The notes: a model not told the origin generated them from the sequence alone. A DNA stretch of 64,000 nucleotides from Larimichthys crocea (GCF_000972845.2 NC_040020.1:918625-982624); one strand, 5' to 3'. Positions 45,151-58,464 are shown, numbered from the stretch's first letter. A program made the numbers and translations.

Positions 45151-46975
45151 ATGAAGCAAGAGGGCCTCCTCCGACCTGGGAAAGGGACTGTGGTTCAACG
45201 TGGTGCCTTTGGACATTGAGCTGACCACGTGGACTGACCATCCCACTATGGTTCAGTCTTACACTCAGCAATTATGTAGCAGTCTAACTTAACAAAAGCT
45301 TGATGTTGCACTATTTTTATCCATGGATATGTATGTACAGAATGTCTGATTTTTCTTTTTTTTGTCAACTTGCCTTTGTCTTTCTGAACGTGTATAGTTG
45401 ATCCAATCATTATGTCGAACAGAGTTTTAATGGGATAAACAGTGAGCCGTCAGAGTGGCTGTATTGGAAGGAAAGACTAAGCTTGACTGCGTAAAGACAG
45501 TGCCATCTCCCCCAAAAACATACCTCATTATCAAGGCCGCCACTTCTCAATTTTATTCTCAAACCAGTAACAAACCTAAACCCACCTTTTTTATTTTATT
45601 TATTGTTACTTTGGCACTGTTTAAATCCTAATTTTTTAAGATTTGATAGACGTATATTGAAATTTACTGGCGTCTTCTCCATCCGAGCTTCGCTTGCAAT
45701 ATTTCTTCACTGATGCTTCAGCCACTGTTGTTGCATTGCAAGGCAATGGTTGCCAAAACTGTAGTTCAAATGAAGGAAGCTTTACCCCCCCCCAGTCACT
45801 ATCTGTGTTTTGGCCTCCCCTCCCCAAATACAAATTTATGTAACTACAGTAATTGGCCATCAATCTGTACTAAAGCCAGATACTTCTGCCATTATTTCTT
45901 TTATTTTTCAAACAATATTTGCATGTCGTAGCACCAAACTGCAATCAGCACAAACTAAATAACTACATATATATAAATGGCATTATGCAGTTGTAGAACG
46001 TAGATTCTGATTCGTCGGTCGGTTTGTGGGATCTGTCTTGTTTTGATTCAGTTATCTTCATGTGATTTGTCTCGTTTTCACCCAAAGCATATACTGTATG
46101 TCGGTGTCGGAGCTACTTCTTGCACTATTCCATCTGAGATTATTAACCCCCCCACTACACAGATTCCTTCCCCCATATTTTGCACATCCCATGTCCCACT
46201 ACCAAACCCTACTGTAAAACTAGAGAGTATATTTGGTGCAATACAAACCCAGATGATTTATCAGTATGTAGTAATTATTTTATTGCTGACAGACGAATGG
46301 ATGTACGCAAGTACCAATGGCCTGGGATGTTACTTCAGTCGTTTCCATAGCCATGTAATGTGATCTTAAAGGATACTGCTATACAAATGTTTTTTTTTTT
46401 TGTTCCCACCTGCTTTGTTCTCCTCGATGAAGCGGAAAAATAACAAATCCTTAATTGTTATAATAGCATTATTGTTTTTTTTTTAATCAAACGTACTAGC
46501 ATTATTTACAGTTTAAAATGCAGGTGGGAAATGTGTTGCTGTTGTTTCCTACCTCCACTGGGGCTCAGCTAGGCCTACTGCTCTTTTGCTTATCAGCTGT
46601 GCGATATAGACGAGGCCAGACAAAGACGATCGATAAAACACTAATCTTGGATCGATGTTTTGTTTTTTTTTCCCTGCCCTCTAAAGCTCCAAGATGTCTG
46701 GCTGTAGGTCAAAACTTAAAACGAAAACCCTGTAGTGTGTACTCGTGTGTCTGACTACCCCTTTGTACGTGTGTCACTATGGTTGCCATTTCAACACGAT
46801 GGAGGTAAGGTGGCTCAAGTCTTGTGATAAATAACCATCAGCCCTCTGTTGAAGAACCTGGTGCTAAACATCTGTTGTATATTTTCTTTTTCATGTGTTT
46901 TTATACTGTCCGTTACAGACGCATCAAAGACGTGTCTGTGATTGGAACAATAAAGAGTCTTTTGAAATAACCGAG
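45151..46975 (+). other. LCORL: 3' untranslated region of the long LCORL isoform
   Basis: It extends from the TAA at 45148 to shortly after the AATAAA at 46949-46954. It is AT-rich, with poly-T runs near 45352, 46390 and 46475. The extent is inferred. Confidence 0.55.
46949..46954 (+). terminator. LCORL: Polyadenylation signal of the long LCORL isoform
   Basis: AATAAA within GGAACAATAAAGAGTC. It is the last plus-strand signal before the hAT MITE and the opposing NCAPG gene. Confidence 0.65.
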
Positions 46976-46999
46976 CGAGCAGTGTGATTTATACTAGAC

Positions 47000-47468
47000 C
47001 AGGGGTCCGTGAGGTACTGCAGGGGGGTCCACCAATTAGTCACCAAAATAATATGTGAGCGTAAAGAATTAGATATGCATTAATAAGCTACAAACCATGT
47101 ACAAAATAAATGATTCCAATGATGCCGTTTAGCAGATCTTGACCAGCCACTGTTGGAAAGAAAAAAAAGGCGAGGAAAGGTGTTGGCTGCAGAAATTAAC
47201 GTGAATCAATAACATTGATAAATAATGCGAGCTGCTAGTTTGAGAGTAAGTGAAGCAGAATCCTACAGCTACTCATCAGTGAGGTACCTGGCATCCTGAA
47301 GCTAAATGTTTCTTTGTTGAACAATAATTAAGCATGAACTTTTTAATCAACATGAACACATATAGGCTAATTATCTAGTATATAAATGGGTACGTGAAGT
47401 ACTTAAAAAAATGAATTACATGTGGGTCCCTGTTGTTTGCCTCTCGTCCAAAAAGTTGAAGACTCCTG
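47000..47468. mobile_element. Non-autonomous hAT element between LCORL and NCAPG
   Basis: The 469-bp element starts CAGGGGTCC and ends GACTCCTG. It is flanked on both sides by the identical 8-bp word TACTAGAC (46992-46999 and 47469-47476), the target duplication length typical of hAT transposons. It has no transposase frame. Confidence 0.88.
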
Positions 47469-47906
47469 TACTAGACTGAACTGTAAACAGTTTTCAGTGT
47501 AAAGTACTAAAAAACAAACTTTCTTTCTTTGGTATAAAACAGCTGCCAGGTTTCCAACCTGAAGTTGGCGTTTCTTTCAGATGAAACAATCTTAGAAGGA
47601 ACAGTTCCTATAGTGAGCCAAGAAGAAGACGAGTTTTACTGACATATATTTCACTTTAATGGTTAAAATGACTCAAAGTTGAAAACATACAGACAAAAAA
47701 AAAGTAGAATTATGACAACACACAAAGACGTGAAACATTTTCAGGACTTTAAGTCAAAGACACTGCAGGTTTGGTTACATGTGCTGACGTCAGTGGTACT
47801 AAAGAAAAGTAAATATTTCCATACGTGTGAATTTCATTAAAAGAGTACTTAGACACTAGTTACAAAGCTCATTTAATTTTTACACGAGCTGCTCGTAGCC
47901 TGACTT

Positions 47907-50900
47907 CTATGACACATTGGCCTCCTGGTTGATCAGAGTGTTGAGGTCCAGCTTCGTCTTCTCCAGAGCTGCAGTCTTGGCCCTCCGTGAAGGACGCACC
48001 ACTGGAACCGACTCTGGAACATTTTCTCCGTCGCTGTGGCCAAAAACAAAAACGGCACGAAACAAGATGAATTACGAGAAAACGTGGAGATGTTATCAAA
48101 GCATGTACACATGTATATAATGACAGGAAACACGCACCTCTCCTCGGATGACTCTGCCCTCCTGCTCGACTTTCTACCTCCTTTGGCTGCGCAGACTTTC
48201 CTCTGACCTGCACACACAGACACACTCAGATTACCTCACAGTGCTGAGTCGACTCCTTGACTCAGGTAAATGAGACGAGAGCTCTAAAAATACAGCGGCA
48301 CTATGAAGAAGTGCAGTTTTAGAGGAGCGTGCAGAACCTGCATTACCTCTTTTGGCTCGCTTGGCAGATTTAGATGGATCGTCTGTTGCAGCCTCTGTGG
48401 AAACACGGCACACACATTCAGATTTTTACACTCTCTCTCTCTGCTGGCTGTATTTCTGTCCTGACAGACACTAAAGAGAACGGAGTAAGACATTCACTAA
48501 GCAACCTTCTTGTAATAAGACATAATCCTTTTACAGAAAGAGTAAATCTATGACACAGAAGTTTGCATACGTACCATCTGCGTTGACGTCCAACGGTTGT
48601 AGCGCGCTGGCACTGAGGAGCTCGGCCTGTTCCCTTGAGTCGACCAGCTGATCGATCATCTTTTCCAGAGCGCGGAGACAGACACGATCCTTCACCACCT
48701 GAAGGAAAAAAACGGACGGAGAGAGGAGACATGAAACATGAAACCATTCAAGAGGCAGATTAGGAGTGTTGCAATATCCATTCCCCCTTAAATCATCTCT
48801 ATTTCCTTTCACCTTTTATTTGATAGTGCAGCTGTAGATAGACGGGGAAGTGTGGAGAGAGATGGGGTGACATGCTGCAGTAAGGAATGTGTCTGTATAT
48901 GGGGCACGCATTGTACCAGGTGAGCCGCTGGGACGCACGCCGTGTCTTTCCCTTCTTGCTTTGTGTAATTGTTTTTGTGCTTTTGTACAGTCATGGTTAC
49001 ATAACAGTGGAGACTCTCTCTCCACACTCATACTGTGAGTGTAATTTATTTACCCAAAAAAGAAACAAAAGTTAGAATATGAAGATCATGAATTCTTATG
49101 ACCAAGACAGCCGTGTAGTGAAAAAGAAATCCAATACTTTGATTTATGGCTAAATATTTGCAAAGCTGATGTCGCTCCACCGGTGTATTTTGTGTCAGCA
49201 GCATCACACACTAATTTTTACCGTGGCTGTAGACTCTCGGGTGTGTCTGTGTGTACCTGTGCGAGCTGCTGCAGCAGCGTCAGCAGGTCTTTCTTGACGG
49301 TCTCGTCTCTGCTCAGCTCCAGGTTGCTCAGAGTCTTGGCATAGAGACGCACCTCGGGGGCTGTGGGGTCCTTCAGCATCTCCCCGCACATACGCACCGC
49401 GATGTAGTCGTGCACGCACACCTCCTGAAGACACACGCAATAAATTCAGCTTGTTTTCGCCTCACTGAGCTTAAGACAATTTGCAGACTTGTAGTGGAGA
49501 CAGTAACCTGAACAAAAGCAATAAAAAACAAACACCCGATGCAGATTTAATCAGCGGCGCTTCTTACCTCGGTGTTAGTCGAGGGTTTAATGAGCGCACT
49601 TGGACGCGTGAGCTCCACAAGTAGCTCCACCACGTTGTTAATATCCACCTCAGCCAGTGGAGAGGTGGCCGGGGCATTCATTAGAGTCCGGACAGTCAGC
49701 AGGAAACTCTCCTCCACGACCTCCTGGTGAGCCCTAATGAACACAAAGATACACTTCATATTAGTTTTTATTGCGTGACTAATAACTTCACCAAGGCGAG
49801 TAATCGTATTAATAACAGGAGGGAGGGAAATACAAGGCGGTAATAAATCAAATTACCCCACAAAGCTCTGTGTGTGTGTGTGTGTGTCACCTGCTCTCTC
49901 GGGCGTAGAGCTGGAAGAAGACGCCGAGGCAGTGCCGCAGTCGGGTGTCGTCCTCAGTGACGGGGTTGTACCACAGCAGCACCAGACGGGAGAACATCTT
50001 AGCGCTGGAGATTCGGCCGGTGTACATTAGTTTAGCCAGACCCTCTGCTGTCTCTGTGCGCAGGTCAGACACCTGAAAGAGCGGAACACGGATGATTCAG
50101 CTGTAAAGAAAAAACTCTCTCTCTATTTATTATTGATAAAATGAAGATTTCACCCTCACCTCACTGTCCAGGAACTCTGAAAGCATCACAAGTATACTCT
50201 GTGCAGTGTCCTCAGGGACGTCTCCTTTCTCCTCGGCCCCTGCTGCGTCCTCGTCCTGTCTGTCTGGCGATTGGGAGGACGGCGCTGTCTGATTGGCAGC
50301 TGCTTCGGAGAGCAGCTGGAAGCCGAACAGCAGCAGCAGGTCGATGATGGCCCGCAGAGCACTGATACGGATCTTTACCTCATCCAGCTGAGCGATCTGA
50401 AAACACACACACCAACTTTAGTGCTTCTTTCACTTAAAGAAGGTGAAGGGGCTCGTTGCTGTCGAGTTAAACCAAATGCAGTTTTACGTGCCACAAATCA
50501 AATTTAAATCACCTGCAGTGTAGCCTCAGCAGTGTGACTCTTAAAAACCTCAGACTGAAAGGATTTGAAGCAGATAAAACACACGTGCGTGCGTGCGTCA
50601 CATTTACCTGTAGCAGCAGGACCATGTGAGTTTTGGCCAGCTCCTTGCTGTGCAGAGTGCATGTTCCCAAACCCACCACGGCCATGTTACGGACAGCAGG
50701 GTGAGCGTTCGCTATGCTGGGCAGGATCTGACGGAGGTGGAGAACAATACAGACAATCAGACACTTCATTTATCAGGAGGTAAAAGAGGCTTTTGACATC
50801 CTCAAAACAAAAATACAGTTCAGGTTCACTGAGAGACAAGTGAGTGAAACAACACACAGGAGAAAAAGTATGCAGACAATGTCGTCTTATGTAAGATTAA

Positions 50901-53900
50901 TTCTCCACATGGTCAGAACATTTCTCCATATATTTTGTGTTTCAGAGAAAGTTTTAAAAAACAAGTGGTTTATGCAGGAATCCTGAGGTTAAATTTAATA
51001 CCTTCTACATATTTCTTTAAAACCGCAACGCAGCTTTCCTCTAGTCCTGAGGCAAAAACAAGGTCGATAAACAGGAGGGCACGCGCACTGTTACTGTCAA
51101 TCCCTTAGTAGTAATACTTTTTAAAGGGCCTTACTTTTCACTTAGTTGATTTAGTACCTTTTAAAACTTTTTAAAGCCCAGCGGACACCCTGCTCTTTAT
51201 GGTCATTCGTAATGATTTAAGCATCATATTTAAACTCTCAGGTTGAGAAAATGTCCAGTCAGGGCACAGACACAGTGTGTTGACTGGAACTAAAGGAACT
51301 ACAGACAAAGGTTCTTGGACTGGGAGTGGAACATATGATGATGTGTGCGGCGTGGGTTTATACCAGTGAGGACATTAAGGCGCTTATAGTTGGACCAATC
51401 CGTGTCTTGATGCTCATCTGCTTCAGCAGCTCTGCACACATCGTTAGACACCGCAGGAGAGTCTCTGGATCATTCTGGAAAAAAAACAGAAATGTTTTTT
51501 TAAATTCCAGGAGGAAAATCTCTCGACACTGAAGCAGTGATGACGATGATGATGATGATGCTTCCTGTGTGATACCTTTTCGCCGTGGACCTCCTTATCG
51601 ACCGGCTGGCTGCTCGCTGCGATCTCCTGGAGGATGGCGTTCCTGCGGTTCTCGAGCTCCGTGATGGTGTCCTTCAGCTCTGCGGCGCGGCTGAACTCCT
51701 GGGCGGTGATAAAGTCCTCCAGGGTTTGTTTGGCCTCCAAGATACGCACCTTCACCTCTGCTAGCTGGGCACATAGACGGAAAGAGCGGAAAGTCATTCC
51801 TTGGGTGAAAAACACTCTGGAGGATTCTTGTTGAGACGGGCAACCACACCTCCAATAACAACAACAACAAAAGCTGAGGCTCTGGGACGGGTTACAGTCC
51901 TCCAGAGGTTACTTTATGGAAGAGCAGGTGCACAGAATGAATGGAAACTAAACACCTGAGCTGGGATCGACTTCCTCTGCAGCTGTTTGGCCTCCAAGAT
52001 ATCACATAGTTTCAGTGCTTGTGAAAGATGCCGAGAGATGGATTGACAATCACGTCTGAAGTTTTAAGCAATCCTTCTGTGCCTGAGTTTGAGTTCAACA
52101 GCGAGGAAGAAAACTGCTAAATAAAAGGAACACTACTGGACCTGGATACACCAGATTGGCACACGTAGCTCCAGATAAAATGTTTTGGTTCTAAATACAA
52201 ACCATCTGCCAGCGGTACAGAGGGACATACAAATAAAAATAGACAGAAGGAACGCAAATAAAGCACAGAAGAATGGGGAAATAAAAAATAAAGAGTTTGT
52301 TATCTCAGTTGTGTCAACAACGAAAATCTGCCTTGTCGTAATTTTTCTGCCAGATAAAATCTAGTGATGAGCCAATATGTGATGTTTCCTCCATCCAAAG
52401 TAGGGTACTTGGAAGGGATGCTGAATTTAATTCTGCTTCTGGGTGCCTTCAGCTGGCAAAGCGTTCCCCACCTGGACCTGCTGCCGACGGCTCTCATTCT
52501 CATTCACCGGCTGACTGGCCTCCGTGATGGGCTCCCTCACATCTGATATGATTTCTGCCACCTGTGTGAGACAAAAGCCAGCTCATTTAGACGTCAGTCT
52601 CAGCGGTAATGATTCCAGCAGTGAATGGAAAACCTGTGGCAGCACGGGACAGTTTCATTCATGCATCCGTCAGCACAGAGTGATAAACAGTCTCATTTCT
52701 AATCGATAGAAAAGAAAAGAAGCACAGATAATAAATGAACACTGAACGTACAGTCTGAATGCGTCTGTGGTCGTCAGGAATGAGGGCGATGAGTTTCTCA
52801 GTGAGAAGGGAGACCAGGGAGGAGGGAGTCTGTGGAAGAGCCAACATCTCCTGGAGGACCGCCAACACGCGCTTCCTACAAAACACACACATCAATCTGA
52901 ATAAAAAACAAGCTGACCACCTGCTCTCTGTAGCTGCATGACTAGTTCAAAACTATTTTCTTCATTTAAAGCTGCCGTCTCTTCACCTTTCCCAACTTCT
53001 CTCTCGATACTTTTCCAGTTCATGTCGACATGTTTTAAAGGTGAATTAACTGCTCCATCTTTCCCTCCCACTCCAGCTCCACAGCTCTGCTCCTCGTCTT
53101 ACCTGCCGCCCTCCTCATCGGTGTCCAGACATCCGATGAGATGGATGAGCTGCTGGGAGATGAACTCCTTGGTCATGACCAGCTCCAGCTGGTTGAAGTT
53201 GGCCCTCTGCTCCTCTGACAGCACAGGCACCGCCTTCAGATATCTACAGCGGTCAGAGTCAAGAGTCAGAGATAACGACAGCGCAGGCAGATTAGATAAT
53301 GCGGCTACACACTCCGAGACAACAGAGACTAAATTTAGGCTGTCCTCAGGTACCAGACGCACAGTGGTACATCTCAGCATAAATAACAGTCATATTAAAT
53401 GAATTAGTGCAACACTGTAGACACCAGCGAGCCACTGAGGGATTTATACAAACCTGCAACCTATAAAACAAATGAACGAGCAGATAAATGTTAGGCGCAC
53501 CACTCAGTTACAGCAAGTTTAATCAAGGAGCATCACACGCATTAGACAGGTGGTAAAACAGCAGAAAAGTCCACGTGAGATCAAAAGCAACAAATTTAGA
53601 GTGTATTAATTATGTTTGGCTTTGTGGAATTTGAACTCGATCACAATGACCAGATCAGTGAGAATAAAACATGACGCTGTGCAGATAGAACAAATTCAAA
53701 AAGGTGTTACTGTGTAATGAGAGCGGTGTGAAGATCTGCAGCTGAAAGTACTCGTTAGTACACTGAAGTATCTGACTTTGATCATGTGAATAAATCAACA
53801 GAAACATACTTGTTTTATTTGTTTATATAAATGTCAGACTTTAATATAAGTAGCCGGGTTAAGCTGAGCGATAAGCGATGAGTCGGCCACACAGTTACAT

Positions 53901-56900
53901 ACACAAAGAGGTCGTCTGAGAACACCGGACCGGACGTGAAACACCTGAGTAACAACACGGTTATTATGGCAACTGTTACAAATACTCAGAGCATCACAAA
54001 GTAACTATAAAGTGTAGCACTCTATTTAAAGGAAAGTTCACATTTTTTGAAGTCTGTCTTAAAATAAGAGTCGGGTGCCTGTGTGATCAGTGAAACAGGT
54101 TTTTGCTCACTGTAATCATTCAGTTTATACTGGACATTAAAAGATGATTCCCTCCACTCCTCCAATGTAAAATGATGGTAGACAAAATCTGCAGTCCTTA
54201 TCCTCTGGAAAAATATGTAAAACCTTAAAAACTCTTGTTTGTTTTTAAAGGTTTTTTTTTGTTTTTTAGGCTTTAGTAGACTATATTTGCAGCCTTTTTC
54301 GTACAGAAAAAAGAGGGGGATTTGGTACGGTTTTAGAAGATGCCTGCTTGATTCATCTAACTCCAAGTCTACTAAAGCTTTGGATAAAGTGTTTGAGTGT
54401 AAAGGAAGATGGACTGTGTGATTTTGTCCTTACATTAAAAGAACATTATGATTGCAGCAAGAAAATCCTGTTTCAATGTTCATGTGGGCGTCTAGAAAAC
54501 TGTGAGTCCGTACTTTAACTACAAGAATTCTGTAGCGCAAGAAAACTTTACATGCACTGCAGTGAAATCTGTTTCATCTCTCACCCGTAGAGGTAGTCTG
54601 CATAGGTGGCAGCGTCCGGTAACACTTGCTCCAACATTTCATCACCATCGTCTCCTTTAGCTTTGATGAACTCACACAGAGCTCTCCAGTAAAGCACATT
54701 CTCACAGGACAGAGAGTCCTCCAGGATCAGTTTCCTGTTGAAAACACAAATAATCTCCGGTCGTATGGCATTTTATAAATTATGTCAGAGAGCTTTGTGT
54801 CTGAGGCGTTACCTGTTGTCAAGCTGCAGTCTGTTCTGCAGCAGTTCTTCAGTCGGCATGCCTTTGAAGACGGCTTTCAGTGTGTCCAGAGCTGTTGGAG
54901 CGCAGTTCTCCACATCCAGCCTGTGGAGCATCTCGATGACGTTACCGTCCAGCCGGAGCAGCCAGGCCGGCAGAAGACGAGAGCAAACCACCTCCCTCAC
55001 CGCTTCTACACACACAAACACACAGTGAGTCACGTGAATTGGGTAATTTGGAGATTACACAATCAGTTGATCGACAGAAAATTAGTCAGGAACTTTATTT
55101 TTATTACTGAATAATCATTTCAGTTATTTTTCATGCAAAATTACCAAAAAACAATCCCTGGTTTGAGCTACTACCATATGAGGTTTTCACTGATAATAAA
55201 AATAACTGTCGCAGCTTTAATGGATTATTTTCTTACAGCAAACACAAAAATACTCAATAATAGTTAGATATGTTGGCAGGAAGGCACAGGTGTCACCATT
55301 ACCTGAGGAGTCATGGAGACCCTGCTGCAGTAGACTAACTCTCTGTGCGATGGTCATAGCTTTAATGTGAACCTTGTCAGCCAGAACCTTAAAAACAGAA
55401 AACAAAGTTAGAGTCAGAGCAAACTTCAAACAGGAAAAAAAGTGTTAAATTATCATCATTATCTGCTGATGCACCCTGCGTGTGTGCACACATTTATATC
55501 TACCTGGTAGGCTAGTTTGCGGACGTTCTCTTTGATGTCTCGGGTGCGTTTGAGGACTTTGGGGAGGGTGCGAGGTGACATCGCAATGCAGGAAAGGACG
55601 GCACGTCGCACCTCAGCATTGGTATCATTTTCCAGAATCAACAGGTAAGCTGAACAACGGAAAGAAAGAGAGACAGAGCAAAGAAGTAGTACATTTTACA
55701 GGTGAACAAGTTTTGTTATAAAATAATATTTCTGTTCTGTCAAATACAAATAAGAACGCGGGAGAGAAAGACAAACTAACCGTTGATGGTTGGACAGTCG
55801 GCATCTTTTGGCTGCTGCAGGCGCGTCATGGCCAAAGCAGCCTGAATCCTCACATTGGGGAACTTGTCAGTGACACGGACCAGCATGGCTTGGTGGATGC
55901 GATCGAACAGGTCGTCATCTATCTGGGCATTCTCCGCCATACTGCCAAGCAACTTGTTGATCAGCTGGCACACACGGAAACGCACCGCATGGCTACTGGC
56001 TTTATGAGACTGAGGAGAGAGGAAGGCGGGAAATGTCCAATCAGTTTGGGAGGCGCAGGATTGCAGATACGAAGAGGGCGAAGAGTGAACAAGAGGACGA
56101 GCGGGACAGAGAAAAATGAGTTGTGCAGAGGAGGAGAGGGCAGGAGGAACAAACAGATGAAGTCCAACAGGAAGAGAGAGGAGACAGATGGGGCAGGACA
56201 AAACCAGATTAAAAGCAGCAAAGACATCAATCACAGAGCGTCTCTATGCAGCAAATGTTCACAACAAACTCAGAGAGGGAAAAGTCTCAGGGTTAGCAGA
56301 TTTCTTTAAAAAATGTTTGCTGCAAATGATAAATATTTATCTGCTGATCTCTTGTGGTTATTCAGCACACAGAGAACTTTGTGTGAATACATTTGTATAA
56401 CAATGTTTATACCTCCAACAGGAAGTTAAAGATGAAACTCAGAAATGGATGATCATCCTCATCCTCTTCTTCTTCTTCTTCTTCGTCTTCATTCTCCTGC
56501 TGCTGCTCCTCCTCCGTTTTAGGTGGAGATTGGAAACTCGTGGCGAACCTCGCAACAAACTCGATGACATTTTCAACCACAGGTTCGCGCTTGTAGACAA
56601 TCATGGCGTACTTCAGGTAATGGACGAACTCCTCGTGGAACAGTGTCTTGTCCTCGAGCTGATGGAGGAGAAGGAGGACGTCATCAACGACAGGCGGCAG
56701 GGGAAACAAATCAGGGGAAACAGTAATTCAGGTTAAAAATAAGACGGAAATATATTTATTGAGAACAGGAGAGAGAAACATCCAGAGCTCTGAGATCATG
56801 TGGGACAGGTTTGTTATTGTCCCTGAGGTCGAAACAACGAGTCTGAATTCAGTTTTTAGGCACCACATATTCAGAATGAACACCAAGAAAACTTTTATTA

Positions 56901-58464
56901 AGTTTATTTCTCTGAGCGCTACATTTCTTTGTCGGTTTTATTCACTTAGATTCCTATTTGTGTCCTATCTTCATCCTTTATAAACCACTTCTTTAAGTAA
57001 AGTACTTCAAATTGCCCTGTGGTTGAAAGATGTTCCTAACCTAGACGATCTAACGCATCCATTGGGACAAACCATGTCATGCTGCCATGTCATATAATGC
57101 TCCAAAGTTGTATTTTCTCTCATTTCATGCATTTTTCAGCAGTAAATGAGTATAATAATAATATATGCAGTATAAATCTTTTAATTTCCGCTGTCCTAAA
57201 ATGAGTTTATTTGAATATTTCTGCATGCTGGGATCCCTAAACCGTGTTGGAAATCTATAAATTAGGTATGACTAGAAAGCTGAGAGGAATAATCTTCATG
57301 TGTAGCTCTATTTTTTTTTAACTTGACTGTATAAAATGACATATTGTGACTTTGGGTATAATCACAACCTCATGTAACTGCACAAGCACAAACTAAAGAA
57401 TGATATGTGTATGTATGTATAGCTTTCATAGGTATATAGACAATAATTTCAGAGGAATATCAAGAATAGAAACACCAAAAAACAACCGTATTAATTTCCC
57501 CGTGGCGTTCCTCAAGGTCTTGTTGTCTTACTGTTGTATTTTTCTATTTTCTTAAGTGGTAAAAAGTTGGGAAATCTGTGTAACAACCCAAAAATGCCAA
57601 ACAACTTATGCAGGGTTCCCACACCTTTTTCATGAACAAATTCAAGCACTTTTCAAGCACCTTCAAGCACCAGTTTTTCCATTTTTCCAGCACCTTTAAA
57701 TAGGTAGCCTACTAGTTGTGTTTGCCATGATGGTCATGGGAAGCGCAGCGGTGCCACTGTATGGCATAATAATATGGGTCTAATTAGCATTATTTCATAT
57801 GGTGGTAGATTGACTGTTTTGATTTTTAACTAATTGTGAATTGGCTTGTATTCTCAGCTTGTGAGCGGTGTATTGTGTAACTACCATAGCGCAATAACAG
57901 TGACAAATAGACATCACACAAATTTCAAGCATTTTCAAGCACTTCACAAAAAATTCAAGCATTTTCACAACCTTGAAAACATTGAATTGAAATTCAAGCA
58001 TTTTCAAGGAATTCAAGCACCCGTGGGAACCCTGCTTATGAGACATAATAAAAACATCACATACAGTGCATCATAATGAGCCTGTTTACACTCAAACACA
58101 GTATTTATGACAAAGACAAGACACTACAGACCTGTATTTGATCTGTGGAGTGTCTGATGGCACAAAAACAAACAAACAAACAGACAAACAAACAGACAGA
58201 CAAACAAACAGACAAACAAACAGACAAACAAACAGACAAACAGACAGACAGACAGACAAACAAACAGACAAACAGACAGACAAACAGACAAACAAACAAA
58301 CAAACAAACAGACAAACAAACAAACAGACAGACAGACAGGTGATCTGACAGACTCACTTTGCTGTAGCGGCTCTTCAGGCTCGCCACCAGCTTCGCCTTG
58401 TTGTTGTGGCCTTTCTGAGCGCGCTGAAACGCCTCTTTATGTCGAGCTCGGTGTCCGCGGTCAT
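47907..58464 (-). CDS. NCAPG: NCAPG, condensin I complex subunit G (CAP-G)
   Basis: There are 21 exons (high to low): 58358-58464, 56413-56658, 55781-56009, 55504-55649, 55303-55387, 54813-55005, 54585-54734, 53103-53243, 52752-52875, 52472-52561, 51576-51764, 51364-51474, 50608-50727, 50160-50396, 49891-50072, 49568-49733, 49257-49424, 48575-48698, 48347-48394, 48138-48207, 47907-48033. All phases agree and give 1017 residues, against about 1015 in human. The start is MTADTELDIKEAF. HEAT-repeat landmarks are HEEFVHYLKYAMIVYKREP, AVRFRVCQLINKLLGSM, RKLAYQVLADKVHIKAM, LLWYNPVTEDDTRLRHCLGV and the tail RRAKTAALEKTKLDL. The product is the HEAT-repeat subunit that binds the NCAPH kleisin in condensin I and compacts mitotic chromosomes. 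Oddity: exon 1 lacks one base near 58440, breaking the frame; the overlapping copy at 60647-60754 is intact. Confidence 0.95.
48812..48930 (-). mobile_element. NCAPG: Degraded tRNA-derived SINE in an NCAPG intron
   Basis: It is similar to the SINE at 32765-32930: GTGGAGAGAGATGGGGTGAC, then GTACCAGGTGAGCCGCTGGG, the reverse complement of a tRNA-like box A region. The box B part is damaged. It sits in the intron between exons 17 and 18. Confidence 0.6.
50728..51363 (-). other. NCAPG: NCAPG intron between exons 12 and 13
   Basis: Non-coding sequence. No repeat family or conserved element is recognised. Confidence 0.5.
51765..52471 (-). other. NCAPG: NCAPG intron between exons 10 and 11
   Basis: Non-coding. 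It contains TGTTTGGCCTCCAAGATA (about 51982-52000), which also occurs in exon 11 at about 51727-51745, a small partial repeat of exonic sequence. Confidence 0.5.
53244..54584 (-). other. NCAPG: NCAPG intron between exons 7 and 8
   Basis: This is 1.3 kb of non-coding DNA. The part 54020-54420 has the look of an old interspersed repeat (open frames on both strands without domains, TTAAAGGAAAGTTCAC start), but I cannot assign a family. Confidence 0.4.
56659..57610 (-). other. NCAPG: NCAPG intron 1, proximal part
   Basis: AT-rich intronic sequence without a recognised element. Its near copy is at about 59042-59990 across the second assembly gap. Confidence 0.5.
57611..58034. mobile_element. MITE with CAGGGTTCCCAC ends in NCAPG intron 1
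   Basis: It starts CAGGGTTCCCACACC and ends CCGTGGGAACCCTG, terminal inverted repeats of about 12 bp. The interior is rich in TTCAAGCAC words. CTTATG flanks both sides (57605-57610 and 58035-58040), a 6-bp match consistent with a decayed hAT target duplication. The family is common in teleosts. It reappears at about 59993-60393 as part of the copied segment. Confidence 0.72.
58163..58340. repeat. AAAC/AGAC tetranucleotide microsatellite
   Basis: A mixed run of ACAA and ACAG tetranucleotides about 180 bp long, only about 15 bp from the exon 1 donor. In the overlapping copy (60535-60628) the tract is only about half as long. Confidence 0.95.

Noticed and set aside
56449..56736. Plus-strand frame over NCAPG exon 2
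   Set aside because: It is a shadow of the acidic Glu/Asp stretch of NCAPG exon 2 on the minus strand.
58092..58387. Minus-strand frames rich in VCLFVCLSVCL
   Set aside because: They are translations of the AAAC/AGAC tetranucleotide repeat in NCAPG intron 1.
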